NCBI RefSeq assembly: GCF_020687695.1 | Contig: NZ_JAJEWL010000012.1 | Coordinates: 1 to 64,000 of the forward strand | Direction: 5' to 3' | Length of the DNA stretch: 64,000 nucleotides | DNA from: Pusillimonas sp. MFBS29 | GTDB lineage: Bacteria; Pseudomonadota; Gammaproteobacteria; Burkholderiales; Burkholderiaceae_B | Shown here: piece after piece, positions 33,985-43,438 of the stretch | Position numbering within the stretch: the first letter of the stretch is position 1 | Layout of the letters: each line of letters opens with the position of its first letter | Notes under the pieces: generated by a model | Database searches by the model: none | What the model was told of the DNA's origin: nothing | The model's input: only the letters and a program-made list of their open reading frames with translations | Program-made: the position numbers and the translations under genes

Positions 33985-35891
33985 GAAAAGAGATATGGTT
34001 TGGCCTCTCTATATTAGTGGCCGTTGTCATTGCGCTGTTTGTGCTGATGCCGTCGCCGGAGAACATCACCAACGGTCACCTGGGCCTGCTCATGCTGGGC
34101 CTGATTGTCGTCACCATCATGTTGGGCTTTCCCACCGCCTTTACCCTCATGGGCATGGGGGTGATGTTCACCTACCTGGCCTATCGGGGCATGGGGCCAC
34201 AGATTGCCATCGAGCAAACACTCGACCTGATGGTGCTGCGTACCTACGCCGTCATGACCAACGATGTGCTCATCGCGGTGCCCCTGTTCATTTTCATGGG
34301 TTATCTGGTTGAACGCGCCAACCTGGTCGAACGGCTGTTCAAGAGCATGCACCTGGCCATGGCCCGCTTGCCGGGTTCGTTGGCCGTAGCCACCGTCATT
34401 ACCTGCGCCGTGTTTGCTACCGCAACAGGTATTGTGGGCGCAGTGGTTACGTTGATGGGTCTGCTGGCCATGCCGGCCATGATGAAAGCTGGTTATAGCG
34501 TGCGCCTGACTGCCGGCGCCATTACCGCAGGCGGTTGCCTGGGCATCATGATACCGCCATCAGTGCTGCTGATCGTGTACGGTGCCGTGGCAGGTGTCTC
34601 GGTGGTCAAGCTGTATGCAGGGGCCTTCTTTCCAGGCCTGATGCTGGCGTTGCTGTACGTGTTCTACATCATGATCGTCGCCAAGATCAGCCCCAAATCA
34701 GCTCCTCCATTGTCTGCAGAGGAACGCCGCGTCACCTTGCCCGAGTTTGCCGAGAACATCAAGAACTCCATAAGCAATCGCGTGATTCCCGGGCTGGTTG
34801 GCGCCATGAAGGGCAAGCGCAACATCGATGTACCCATGGGCACCTTGTTGTACAACATGGTGATTGCGCTGCTGCCTGCGCTGGTCTTCGCCGCCGCCAT
34901 GGCGCTCACCTACGACATTGTCACCGAACCCGACCCGGTTCAGGAAAGCGGTCTTGTAGAGATGGGTTCGTTCTCCATGGGTAGCGAAACCCAGTTTTCG
35001 GGCGGGCTGGCCGAACCGCCGGGTTCGGGCGGACTGGCCGAGCCGCTGGGTGCCCAACCCCTGGGTGCTGACAGCACAGCCGACACAAGTGCGCCTGCCC
35101 AGGCCGAAGCGGCCGAGGAGACCGATGCCGACGCACGATTACCTGCTCCGATGTCGTTCTGGATCACACTGATAGTCCTCGGTGCCCTGCTGCTTATTTA
35201 CTACGCCTTCCTTACCTTTGCCCGCCTTGAAATCTTCAAGATGCTGCTCAGCTCGTTCTTCCCGCTGGCACTCATGATTCTGGCGGTGCTGGGCAGTATC
35301 GTGTTCGGCTTTGCCACACCGTCAGAAGCAGCGGCCATGGGTTCGTTCGGGGGGTTGTTGCTGGCATTGGCCTATCGTCGCCTGAACATACCCATGCTCA
35401 AGGAGTCGGTCTATCTGGCGGCCAAGACCAGCGCCATGGTGTGCTGGCTGTTTGTCGGCTCCAGTATCTTCTCGGCAGCCTTTGCCCTGCTGGGCGGGCA
35501 GGCAATCATTAACGACTGGGTACTGGGCATGAACCTGACACCGGTCGAATTCATGATTCTGGCGCAGATCGTTATCTTCCTGCTTGGTTGGCCGCTGGAA
35601 TGGACGGAAATCATCGTGATCTTCATGCCCATCTTCCTGCCGCTGCTGGCCCATTACCAGATCGATCCGCTGTTCTTCGGTCTGCTGGTGGCGCTGAACC
35701 TGCAAACCGCCTTCCTGTCACCGCCGGTTGCCATGTCGGCCTTCTATCTGAAAGGCGTATCGCCGCCACACGTCACGCTGAACCAGATTTTTGCAGGGAT
35801 GCTGCCATTCATGGGCATACAGATCATCGCCATCGTGATGCTGTATATGTTCCCTGGCATCGGCCTGTGGCTGCCCGAGGTGCTGTACTGA
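33981..35891 (+). CDS. dctM: TRAP transporter large permease subunit with extra loop
   Basis: This 636-residue DctM-family protein has GIMIPPSVLLIVYG in the first half and FLLGWPLEWTEIIVIFMPIFLP in the second. Typical DctM proteins are about 430 residues. This one has an insert of some 150 residues in the middle with an extra hydrophobic segment and an acidic, Gly/Ala/Pro-rich loop (about 312-390) that carries a tandem nine-codon duplication (SGGLAEPP/SGGLAEPL). Long forms of this type accompany TakP-like receptors. It moves the substrate with sodium across the inner membrane. Confidence 0.88.
   Translation: MRKEIWFGLSILVAVVIALFVLMPSPENITNGHLGLLMLGLIVVTIMLGFPTAFTLMGMGVMFTYLAYRGMGPQIAIEQTLDLMVLRTYAVMTNDVLIAVPLFIFMGYLVERANLVERLFKSMHLAMARLPGSLAVATVITCAVFATATGIVGAVVTLMGLLAMPAMMKAGYSVRLTAGAITAGGCLGIMIPPSVLLIVYGAVAGVSVVKLYAGAFFPGLMLALLYVFYIMIVAKISPKSAPPLSAEERRVTLPEFAENIKNSISNRVIPGLVGAMKGKRNIDVPMGTLLYNMVIALLPALVFAAAMALTYDIVTEPDPVQESGLVEMGSFSMGSETQFSGGLAEPPGSGGLAEPLGAQPLGADSTADTSAPAQAEAAEETDADARLPAPMSFWITLIVLGALLLIYYAFLTFARLEIFKMLLSSFFPLALMILAVLGSIVFGFATPSEAAAMGSFGGLLLALAYRRLNIPMLKESVYLAAKTSAMVCWLFVGSSIFSAAFALLGGQAIINDWVLGMNLTPVEFMILAQIVIFLLGWPLEWTEIIVIFMPIFLPLLAHYQIDPLFFGLLVALNLQTAFLSPPVAMSAFYLKGVSPPHVTLNQIFAGMLPFMGIQIIAIVMLYMFPGIGLWLPEVLY
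34997..35050 (+). repeat. 27-base tandem duplication inside dctM
   Basis: Two adjacent 27-base units (34997-35023 and 35024-35050) differ at a few positions and encode two copies of a Gly-Gly-Leu-Ala-Glu-Pro segment. The duplication lies in the low-complexity loop, where length change should do little harm. It may vary between strains. Confidence 0.75.
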
Positions 35892-35912
35892 TCCCGGCAG
35901 CAAGCCCGTAAA

Positions 35913-35973
35913 AAGGCCGCTTATGCGGCCTGCAGTTCACCACCGGTTCCCGCTCAGGGAGCCGGTTTTTTTT
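35913..35973 (+). terminator. Terminator of the TRAP operon
   Basis: A first stem AGGCCGC/GCGGCCT (about 35914-35931) is followed by a second, ACCGGTTCCC/GGGAGCCGGT (35942-35967), which runs into eight T residues. This is a strong intrinsic terminator for dctM. Its T run touches the stop codon of the convergent ugd gene. Confidence 0.8.
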
Positions 35974-37303
35974 ATGCCTGACGACCTATGGCGTAATAGG
36001 CAAAGCCATGAGACTTCATTCTCGCCGGCTCAAAAAGATTGCGGCCATCGAATACCACGGGCTGCGCCAGCCGCGCTTTCAGGCAGGCAAAGTCCGGTGC
36101 CTTGAACACTTGCCAGTCGGTCACAATGACCAGCGCATCGGCCCCCGTCAAGGCGTCCTCTTTGGTTGCGCATAACGTCAGGGTTTCGGGATTATTGCCA
36201 TACAAGCGCCGCGCTTCGTTCATTGCCACGGGATCGTAGGCCTGCACTCTGACACCGGCCTGCCAAAGGGAGTGCATCAGAACCCGACTGGGCGCATCAC
36301 GCATATCGTCGGTATTGGGCTTGAAGCTCAGGCCCCACAGTGCAAAGGTCTTGCCTTCCAACCGGCCCTGATAATGCTGATGAATTTTCCGGAACAACAG
36401 CATTTTCTGTGCGTTGTTGCGTGCCTCGACCGCCTTCAGAATGCCTGCATCAACATCATTTTCATTGGCTGTGTGTATCAAGGCACGTATGTCTTTGGGG
36501 AAGCAGGAACCACCATAGCCCGCCCCCGGATAAATGAAGTCGTAGCCAATGCGCGGATCGGATCCTATACCCTGGCGCACCATTTCTATGTCGGCACCCA
36601 GCCTGTCGGCCAGATTAGCCATTTCGTTCATAAAGCTGATCTTGGTGGCCAGCATGCAATTGGCGGCATATTTGGTCAACTCAGCACTACGCACATCCAT
36701 CACTATCATTTTTTCATGATTGCGGTTGAAGGGTGCGTACAGCTCGCGCATCACGTCCTCGGCATGACGGCTGTCGGTGCCGATAATAATCCGGTCGGGC
36801 CGCATGCAATTTGCGACCGCGGCGCCCTCTTTCAGGAACTCGGGATTCGACACGATATCGAAGGTGAGCTTGCTTAATCCCCGCTTTGCCAGCTCTTGTG
36901 TCACGCAGCTGGCTACCTGGTCGGCAGTACCCACCGGCACAGTGGACTTGTCGATAATGATGCGATGGCTGTCCATGGTCTGTGCAATGGTTCGCGCGAC
37001 GGCAAGCACCTGCGACAAGTCTGCTGAACCGTCTTCGTCGGGCGGCGTGCCCACAGCTATGAACTGAACTTCGCCATGAAGCACACCCACGGCAGCATCG
37101 ACGGTAAAACGCAAGCGGCCAGCGGCATGATTATCTTGCACCAGGCGACTGAGCCCTGGCTCGAATATCGGGATCTGGCCGCGCCGGAGCTGTTCCACCT
37201 TTTCCGGATCAATATCAACACACACGACATCGTGACCAACTTCGGCCAGGACAGCAGCTTGTGTCAGCCCCACATAACCTATGCCAAAAACCGTGACTTT
37301 CAT
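35972..37303 (-). CDS. ugd: UDP-glucose 6-dehydrogenase
   Basis: This 443-residue enzyme oxidises UDP-glucose to UDP-glucuronate with NAD. It begins with the Rossmann motif [12 protein letters not shown] and shows the catalytic cysteine motif [13 protein letters not shown] near residue 260, NPEFLKEG and [12 protein letters not shown]. Length is normal. It stands alone, convergent with the TRAP operon. UDP-glucuronate could serve capsule, exopolysaccharide or lipid A modification, but no such genes are in the window. Confidence 0.93.
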   Translation of the reverse strand: MKVTVFGIGYVGLTQAAVLAEVGHDVVCVDIDPEKVEQLRRGQIPIFEPGLSRLVQDNHAAGRLRFTVDAAVGVLHGEVQFIAVGTPPDEDGSADLSQVLAVARTIAQTMDSHRIIIDKSTVPVGTADQVASCVTQELAKRGLSKLTFDIVSNPEFLKEGAAVANCMRPDRIIIGTDSRHAEDVMRELYAPFNRNHEKMIVMDVRSAELTKYAANCMLATKISFMNEMANLADRLGADIEMVRQGIGSDPRIGYDFIYPGAGYGGSCFPKDIRALIHTANENDVDAGILKAVEARNNAQKMLLFRKIHQHYQGRLEGKTFALWGLSFKPNTDDMRDAPSRVLMHSLWQAGVRVQAYDPVAMNEARRLYGNNPETLTLCATKEDALTGADALVIVTDWQVFKAPDFACLKARLAQPVVFDGRNLFEPARMKSHGFAYYAIGRQA

Positions 37304-37417
37304 ATATGCGCGATGCTCCGTGAGCTTTTATCGTAATAGGAACATAACGCAATTACTTGAATAATATATGACACAATAGATGGCATTGGCTCTGGAGCCG
37401 TCTGAAAAGATGCCCTC

Positions 37418-37939
37418 ATGATGCAATCTTCCTTGACCACGCGAAGCATCCGCCTGCCTCTGGCATTGTCCCTCACCCTGCTTGTTGCGTGTACGGGGCC
37501 GACGCCAACAAAGACGCCGCAGCCGCGCGTTCCTCCACCCACTATCGCACTCGACGGCGCACAGCGCGGCAATGTCATATTGACGGCAGCAGGTCTCATG
37601 CAAACAAACTACCGTTACGGCGGCAGCGCGCCGGCTACGGGTTTTGATTGCAGCGGCCTGGTCGCTTACGTATTCCGGCAGGCTGCCAGCCAGCCGCTGC
37701 CGCACAACACGGCCGCCATCGCGCACCTGAGCAGACCTATCTCGCGCAGCAAGTTAAAACCGGGTGACTTTGTCTTTTTCAACACCCTGAATCGCCCGTT
37801 TTCTCATATGGGTATTTATTTGGGCGACGGGCGCTTCATCAATGCGCCCTCTTCGGGTGGAAAAGTCCGTATAGATTCCCTGGACAACCCTTATTACGCC
37901 AAGCGCTTTGAGTCGGCCAGAACATTATTCACTTCTTGA
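37418..37939 (+). CDS. NlpC/P60-family lipoprotein, peptidoglycan hydrolase-like
   Basis: This 173-residue protein has a lipobox LLVAC with Cys25 as the lipid site, a Pro-rich linker (about 27-42) and an NlpC/P60 domain. Catalytic Cys78 (FDCSGLV) and His130 (FSHMGIY) are present; the usual third residue, often His, is Asn142 (INAPSSGG). It should be an outer-membrane-bound endopeptidase that cuts peptide cross-links or stems in the cell wall. Asn at the third site is tolerated in some thiol peptidases, so it may still be active. It is a single gene, divergent from ugd. Confidence 0.87.
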   Translation: MMQSSLTTRSIRLPLALSLTLLVACTGPTPTKTPQPRVPPPTIALDGAQRGNVILTAAGLMQTNYRYGGSAPATGFDCSGLVAYVFRQAASQPLPHNTAAIAHLSRPISRSKLKPGDFVFFNTLNRPFSHMGIYLGDGRFINAPSSGGKVRIDSLDNPYYAKRFESARTLFTS

Positions 37940-37953
37940 ACAAGGCATGAAGA

Positions 37954-37981
37954 TCCGGCACGCAGGCTGACACGTGCCGGA
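37954..37981. terminator. Hairpin between convergent NlpC and glpD genes
   Basis: TCCGGCACG and CGTGCCGGA are a perfect nine-base inverted repeat around ten bases in the 49-base gap. Without a T run it may act as a two-way terminator or a message-end stabiliser. Confidence 0.5.
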
Positions 37982-37988
37982 ACCTGCC

Positions 37989-39575
37989 TCAGGCAGGCAC
38001 ATGCTGATATTGGGCTGCCAGCGTCAGGAAGTCATCAAGCTTGGGATCCACATTGATTTCTTCCTGCAGAATTTGCGCAACAGTCGGAGCCAGTTCCGCG
38101 GCCAGCTTCGCATCGAGGAACAGCAGCCGTATACGCCTGGCCAGCACATCTTCTACTGTGCGGGCGTATTCATAGCGTGCGGCAAAGCGAATCATTGCCA
38201 CGGTAAAGCCGGGGGCCAGTTCAATATCGGCACCAGGCAAGCCCTGCACTACACTGGCTTCGGATCCGTATGACAACAACCCCGGGGTCTGCGCCATGGA
38301 AGTACGTCCGGAGGATGCGCCCAGCAATTTAAGGCTTGCCGTACTAGAGGCAGGAAGATCTTGCAGCAAGCCATGCTCAACGCATTTTTGCAGCGTATCT
38401 TCTGCCATGGCCCGATAGGTCGTCCATTTGCCGCCTGTGACCGTAACCATTCCAGACGGACTGACCAGCACAGTATGCTCGCGACTGATCTTCTTGGTGT
38501 TGTTCCCTTCGTTCTCGGGGGGACGCACCAAAGGCCGCAAACCTACCCAGATACTTTTTACGTCGGCTCGTGTGGGGGCCCGCTTCAAATACCTGGCTGC
38601 CTCGCCAAGGATGAAGTTGACCTCTTCGAGAAATGCATCAGGTTCGCGCGACAAGTCATGCCGTGGCGTATCGGTGGTGCCCAATATGACCTTGCCCAGC
38701 CATGGCACGGCGAACAATACCCGTCCATCTTGTGTCTTGGGCACCAGCAGGGCGTGATCACCCGGGAAAAATTCGCTGTCGACAACCAGATGCACGCCCT
38801 GGCTTGGTGCAACCATAGGCTGCACTGTGCGCCCTGCGGCCTGGCCGTCTTTCTGACGGATGTCATCCACCCAGACCCCGGTTGCATTCACCACGCAACG
38901 CGCCCGGACGGTGAAAACCTGCCCTGATTCGGCATCAGCGCAGCGCACGCCCACGACCTTGCCCTGCTCGTGCAGAAGCTCGGTAACAGGACAGTAGTTG
39001 ACCAGCAGCACTCCTTGCGCCGCGGCCGTGCGCGCCAATGCCAGGGCCAGCCGTGCGTCATCAAACTGGCCGTCCCAGTATTTGACGCCACCTTTCAAGC
39101 CCTGCTCTTTCACACCCGGCATACAGTCGAGTGTTCGCCTGGCGCTCAGAAACTGGGTCGAACCCAGGCCGGCCTTACCAGCCAGGGCGTCATAGGCTTT
39201 CAAGCCCACCCCATAAAAGGGCACTTCCCAGCACTTGTAGCCTGGCACCACGAAAGGCAGTGGCCTGGCCAGATGGGGCGCATTATTCAGTAGCGTGGTG
39301 CGTTCATGGAGTGCTTCCTGGACCAGGGAGATATTGCCCTGGGCCAGGTAACGTACACCGCCGTGCACAAGCTTGGTGGCTCGTGACGACGTGCCCTTGG
39401 CAAAGTCATGCGACTCAAGCAAGAGTACAGACAGGCCACGCTGGGCGGCGTCCAGCGCAACACCCAACCCGGTTGCGCCGCCGCCGATAACGGCCAGATC
39501 GACCTGGCCTAGTCCGGCCAGCGCCTGCAACAGCTGCGGGCGCCCGGACTCTTGGTGAGTAGCTTGATTCGACAT
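37989..39575 (-). CDS. glpD: Aerobic glycerol-3-phosphate dehydrogenase
   Basis: This 528-residue FAD enzyme oxidises glycerol-3-phosphate to dihydroxyacetone phosphate and passes electrons to quinone. Visible are the FAD motif VIGGGATGLGVALDAA, the signature GTSSRATKLVHGGVRYL and VTVTGGKWTTYRAMAEDT. It lies 15 bases after the glycerol ABC binding-protein gene and is probably the last gene of the glpSTPQUV-D operon. GlpK, coded across the divergent gap, supplies its substrate. The N terminus is not a signal peptide; the enzyme binds the inner face of the membrane. Confidence 0.93.
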   Translation of the reverse strand: MSNQATHQESGRPQLLQALAGLGQVDLAVIGGGATGLGVALDAAQRGLSVLLLESHDFAKGTSSRATKLVHGGVRYLAQGNISLVQEALHERTTLLNNAPHLARPLPFVVPGYKCWEVPFYGVGLKAYDALAGKAGLGSTQFLSARRTLDCMPGVKEQGLKGGVKYWDGQFDDARLALALARTAAAQGVLLVNYCPVTELLHEQGKVVGVRCADAESGQVFTVRARCVVNATGVWVDDIRQKDGQAAGRTVQPMVAPSQGVHLVVDSEFFPGDHALLVPKTQDGRVLFAVPWLGKVILGTTDTPRHDLSREPDAFLEEVNFILGEAARYLKRAPTRADVKSIWVGLRPLVRPPENEGNNTKKISREHTVLVSPSGMVTVTGGKWTTYRAMAEDTLQKCVEHGLLQDLPASSTASLKLLGASSGRTSMAQTPGLLSYGSEASVVQGLPGADIELAPGFTVAMIRFAARYEYARTVEDVLARRIRLLFLDAKLAAELAPTVAQILQEEINVDPKLDDFLTLAAQYQHVPA

Positions 39576-39590
39576 GAAAAAGTATGGATT

Positions 39591-41321
39591 CTACCGTACC
39601 TTGCCTTCCTTCCATGCACTCAACAATGCATCGTAGGCAACTGTTTCACCTTTGGGGCTTTCGTTGTCGAGTTTCTTCCATGGGGCTTGGGTATCACTGA
39701 GCCACTTGGAGGGGTCACTCTTCTTGTTGAGTTTGGGCGCACAATGGCTCATACCTGCACGTTCCAGCCTGGCCATGATGTCATCCATTTCCTTGGCCAG
39801 ATTATCCATAGCTTGCTGTGGAGTTTTCTCGCCGGTAATCGCGGTCGCCACGTTTTGCCACCATAGCTGCGCCAGCTTGGGATAATCAGGCACGTTGGTA
39901 CCGGTGGGTGTCCAGGCCACACGGGCCGGGCTGCGATAGAACTCGATCAGGCCGCCGTACTTGTCTGCATTCTTGGTGAAGTATTCGCTGTGAATATCGC
40001 TGTCACGGATAAATGTCAGCCCGACGATGGACTTCTTGAGCGAGGTGGTTTTGGCGGTTACAAACTGGGCATACAGCCATGCACCAGCGACTTTCTTGGG
40101 ATCATGATTCTTGAAGAAGCTCCAGGAACCGACGTCCTGATACCCGTTCTGCATGCCGTCTTTCCAGTACGGGCCGTGCGGAGCGGGTGCCATACGCCAC
40201 TTCGGGGTACCGTCCTCGTTCACAACGGGCAACCCCTTCTTGGTCATGTCGGCCGTAAATGCGGTGTACCAGAATATCTGCTGGGCAATATGTCCTTGTG
40301 CCGGCACCGGTCCCGATTCGCTGAATGTCATGCCTTGCGCTTCCTTGGGCGCGTATTTTTTCATCCAGTCGACATATTTGGTCAGTGCATACACTGCGGC
40401 CGGCGAGTTGGTTGCACCACCACGTGCGACCGATGCGCCAACGGGGGTACATTTGTCGTCGGCAACGCGTATGCCCCATTCATCGACCGGCATGCCGTTG
40501 GGTGTACCTTTGTCGGCGGTACCTGCCATCGACAACCACGCATCGGTAAAGCGCCAGCCCAGCGACGGGTCTTTCTTGCCATAATCCATGTGCCCGTATA
40601 TGGGCTTGCCATCAATGGTCTTCACGTCGTTGGTGAAGAAGTTGGCAATATCTTCGTAGGCAGTCCAGTTGACCGGCACGCCAAGCTCATAGCCATACTT
40701 GGCCTTGAACTGGTCTTTCAGATCTTGCCTTGCAAACAGATCGGCACGGAACCAATACAGGTTGGCAAACTGCTGGTCGGGCAGCTGATAAAGGTTGCCA
40801 TCGGGCGCTGTCGTGAATGATGTTCCTATGAAATCCTTAATATCCAGTTCGGGGTTGGTCCATTCCTTGCCATCACCCTTCATGTAGTCTGTCAGCGAAA
40901 GCATATTGCCGTAGCGGTAATGCGTGCCGATCAGGTCAGAGTCGGAGACCCAGCCGTCATAGATGGATTGTCCCGATTGCATGGACGTCTGTAATTTCTC
41001 GACGACGTCACCCTCCTGGATCAGGTCGTGGTGCACGGTAATGCCGGTGATTTCGGCAAAAGCCTTGGCAAGTGTCTTGGCTTCATATTCATGGGTGGTA
41101 ATGGTTTCGGACACCACAGAGATTTCATTGACGCCCTGTTCCTTCAGCTTGCGTGCGGCCTCGATGAACCATTTCATTTCCGCCATCTGCTGGTCTTTGC
41201 TCAGAGTCGAAGGCTGGAACTCGTTATCTATCCATTTCCGGGCTTCGGCTTCACCGGCAAACGCCTGTCCGGATAGCAGGCATGCTATGGCTAACCCCAA
41301 TGCAGTACGTCGAAATAACAT
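39591..41321 (-). CDS. glpV: Glycerol ABC transporter substrate-binding protein
   Basis: This 576-residue extracellular solute-binding protein has a signal peptide (MLFRRTALGLAIACLLSGQAFA). Its length and motifs (YDGWVSDSDLIGTHYRYGNM, DQQFANLYWFRADLF) match the large GlpV type found with DUF2160 in rhizobial glycerol operons (glpSTPQUV). It captures glycerol, and perhaps glycerol-3-phosphate, in the periplasm. It follows glpU after 81 bases and precedes glpD. Confidence 0.88.
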   Translation of the reverse strand: MLFRRTALGLAIACLLSGQAFAGEAEARKWIDNEFQPSTLSKDQQMAEMKWFIEAARKLKEQGVNEISVVSETITTHEYEAKTLAKAFAEITGITVHHDLIQEGDVVEKLQTSMQSGQSIYDGWVSDSDLIGTHYRYGNMLSLTDYMKGDGKEWTNPELDIKDFIGTSFTTAPDGNLYQLPDQQFANLYWFRADLFARQDLKDQFKAKYGYELGVPVNWTAYEDIANFFTNDVKTIDGKPIYGHMDYGKKDPSLGWRFTDAWLSMAGTADKGTPNGMPVDEWGIRVADDKCTPVGASVARGGATNSPAAVYALTKYVDWMKKYAPKEAQGMTFSESGPVPAQGHIAQQIFWYTAFTADMTKKGLPVVNEDGTPKWRMAPAPHGPYWKDGMQNGYQDVGSWSFFKNHDPKKVAGAWLYAQFVTAKTTSLKKSIVGLTFIRDSDIHSEYFTKNADKYGGLIEFYRSPARVAWTPTGTNVPDYPKLAQLWWQNVATAITGEKTPQQAMDNLAKEMDDIMARLERAGMSHCAPKLNKKSDPSKWLSDTQAPWKKLDNESPKGETVAYDALLSAWKEGKVR

Positions 41322-41402
41322 TGCTGTCTCCTATGACAAAGTCCCCATTCTTATGACGACGCGCAACCCGGGGGGATGGTCGGGCCACACGGTTTTAATT
41401 AT

Positions 41403-41711
41403 TCAACCCTTGCGCAAGGTAAATGCCAGAACCAGCATCGACACGACAAAACTGATCCACACGCTGGGCTCTTCCTCGAGGGCAAACCATTCCAGCATGC
41501 TTTCGCCCAGCCCGAGGAACACCAGGTTAATATAAGCGGCAAGCAGCAGGCCTATGAACAGGCGATCGCCCCTGGTCGTGCTCATGGGAAGGAAGCCCTT
41601 GCGCAAGGTGGTGGGAGACTTCAGCTCCCACACCGTCATGCCAACCAGCATCAGTACGATGCAAATGAAAAATACCGCAGTTGGCAAAGTCCACATCATC
41701 CAGCCAAACAT
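41403..41711 (-). CDS. glpU: DUF2160 small membrane protein of the glycerol transporter
   Basis: This 102-residue protein has about three membrane segments, including MDWMMWTLPTAVFFICIVL-like MFGWMMWTLPTAVFFICIV at the start, and the conserved TTRGDRLFIGLLLAAYINL. DUF2160 proteins always accompany the GlpPQ permeases and GlpV in this transporter class. Their role is unknown; they may be an assembly or regulatory subunit. It lies 26 bases after glpQ. Confidence 0.87.
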   Translation of the reverse strand: MFGWMMWTLPTAVFFICIVLMLVGMTVWELKSPTTLRKGFLPMSTTRGDRLFIGLLLAAYINLVFLGLGESMLEWFALEEEPSVWISFVVSMLVLAFTLRKG

Positions 41712-41736
41712 AATGTCTCCTTATCGTGCCAGGGGC

Positions 41737-42552
41737 CTAGACGCGACCCATTGCGAAGCCTTTCGCAATGTAGTGACGCACGAACCAGATGACGATGGCG
41801 CCAGGAATGATGGTCAATGTGCCCGCAGCAGCCAGCGTTGCCCAGTCCATCCCCGAGGCCGACACCGTACGGGTCATGGTCGCCACAATAGGTTTGGCGT
41901 TGACACTGGTCAAAGTACGCGCAAGCAATAGCTCCACCCAGCTGAACATAAAGCAGAAGAACGCCGCCACACCGACACCCGACTTTATGAGCGGCAGGAA
42001 TATGGTCAGAAAAAAACGGGGAAAACTGTATCCATCGATATAGGCGGTTTCATCGATTTCACGTGGGATGCCACTCATGAAACCTTCAAGTATCCAGACC
42101 GCCAGCGGCACATTGAACACCAGGTGCGCGAGCGCCACAGCCCAATGGGTATCCATAAGGCCCATAGTTGAATACAGCTGGAAAAATGGCAGCAGAAACA
42201 CGGCCGGCGGCGTCATGCGGTTGGTCAGCAACCAGAAAAACACATGCTTGTCGCCCAGAAAACGATAGCGCGAAAACGCATAGGCAGCCGGTAATGCCAC
42301 CGACAGCGAAATCACCATATTCAGCCCGACGTAGATCAGGCTGTTGATATAGCCGCTATACCAGGAACTGTCGGTGAAGATCGTGATGTAATTATCGAGC
42401 GTGAATTCCTGCGGCAGCAGGGAAAAGCTGGACAAGATGCCGGAGTTGGTCTTGAAGCTCATGTTGACCATCCAGTAGATGGGCAGCATGGCAAACACCA
42501 AATATAGAATCAGGAAGATCGTGCGCTTGCTGAAGCGTGCTTTTTTATTCAT
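41737..42552 (-). CDS. glpQ: Glycerol ABC transporter permease GlpQ
   Basis: This 271-residue MalG-type permease has six membrane segments and the EAA loop EIDETAYIDGYSFPRFFLTI. The start at 42552 (MNKKARFSKR) is preferred; the frame from 42618 would run 74 bases into glpP. The real overlap with glpP is eight bases. It pairs with GlpP as the membrane channel. Confidence 0.88.
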   Translation of the reverse strand: MNKKARFSKRTIFLILYLVFAMLPIYWMVNMSFKTNSGILSSFSLLPQEFTLDNYITIFTDSSWYSGYINSLIYVGLNMVISLSVALPAAYAFSRYRFLGDKHVFFWLLTNRMTPPAVFLLPFFQLYSTMGLMDTHWAVALAHLVFNVPLAVWILEGFMSGIPREIDETAYIDGYSFPRFFLTIFLPLIKSGVGVAAFFCFMFSWVELLLARTLTSVNAKPIVATMTRTVSASGMDWATLAAAGTLTIIPGAIVIWFVRHYIAKGFAMGRV

Positions 42553-43438
42553 GGCCGGCCTCTTTGCTTTGAGTGCCCACCCTGAGCATCCAGTTGTACA
42601 AAATGAAGCAGAACACAAGAATGATCAGGAAATAGATCAGGGAAAACGCCGCCGCCGGCCCCAGATCGAACTGCCCGACCGCCTTTTGCGTCAGGTACTG
42701 ACTGAGGAAAGTGGTGGCATCACCCGGCCCGCCCCCGGTCAGCACAAACGGTTCGGTATAAATCATGAAGCTATCCATGAACCGCAGCAGCACCGCGATC
42801 ATCAGCACCCCGCGCATCTTGGGCAGCTGTATATAGCGGAATACGGCAAACTTGCTGGCACCGTCGATACTGGCAGCCTGGTAGTATGCCTCGGGAATCG
42901 AGCGCAGGCCCGCATAGGCCAGCAAGGCCACCAGCGGCGTCCAGTGCCAGACATCCATCAGCAACACCGTAAGCCAGGCCTGGGTTGGATTACTGGCGTA
43001 ACTGTAATCTATGCCCATCATGCTCAGGGCGCGCCCCATCAGGCCGATATCCGTACGCCCGAAAATCTGCCAGATTGTGCCCACGACGTTCCAGGGAATC
43101 AGCAACGATAGCGCCACCAGCACCAACACCGCCGAAGCCCTCCAGCCCGTGGCGGGCATGGACAGGGCCAGCAAAATACCGAGCGGAATTTCTATGGCCA
43201 GCACCGACAGTGAAAAACCCAGCTGGCGAAACAAAGCGGCATGCAGGTCTTCATCGCGCATCACGATGGCAAACCATTCAGTTCCCACAAATACCGACCG
43301 GGTAGGTGAAAAAATATCTTGCACCGAATAGTTCACCACCGTCATCAGCGGGATGATGGCGGAAAAGGCTACGCACAGACATACGGGCAGAATCAGCCAC
43401 CATGCCTTTTGATTGACGGGTTTGGTGTCTTGACTCAT
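42545..43438 (-). CDS. glpP: Glycerol ABC transporter permease GlpP
   Basis: This 297-residue MalF-type permease has six membrane segments and the EAA motif YYQAASIDGASKFAVFRYI. It overlaps the upstream ATPase gene by four bases and glpQ by eight. The N terminus is cytoplasmic (MSQDTKPVNQKAWW). Together with GlpQ and the two ATPases it imports glycerol. Confidence 0.88.
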   Translation of the reverse strand: MSQDTKPVNQKAWWLILPVCLCVAFSAIIPLMTVVNYSVQDIFSPTRSVFVGTEWFAIVMRDEDLHAALFRQLGFSLSVLAIEIPLGILLALSMPATGWRASAVLVLVALSLLIPWNVVGTIWQIFGRTDIGLMGRALSMMGIDYSYASNPTQAWLTVLLMDVWHWTPLVALLAYAGLRSIPEAYYQAASIDGASKFAVFRYIQLPKMRGVLMIAVLLRFMDSFMIYTEPFVLTGGGPGDATTFLSQYLTQKAVGQFDLGPAAAFSLIYFLIILVFCFILYNWMLRVGTQSKEAGHE

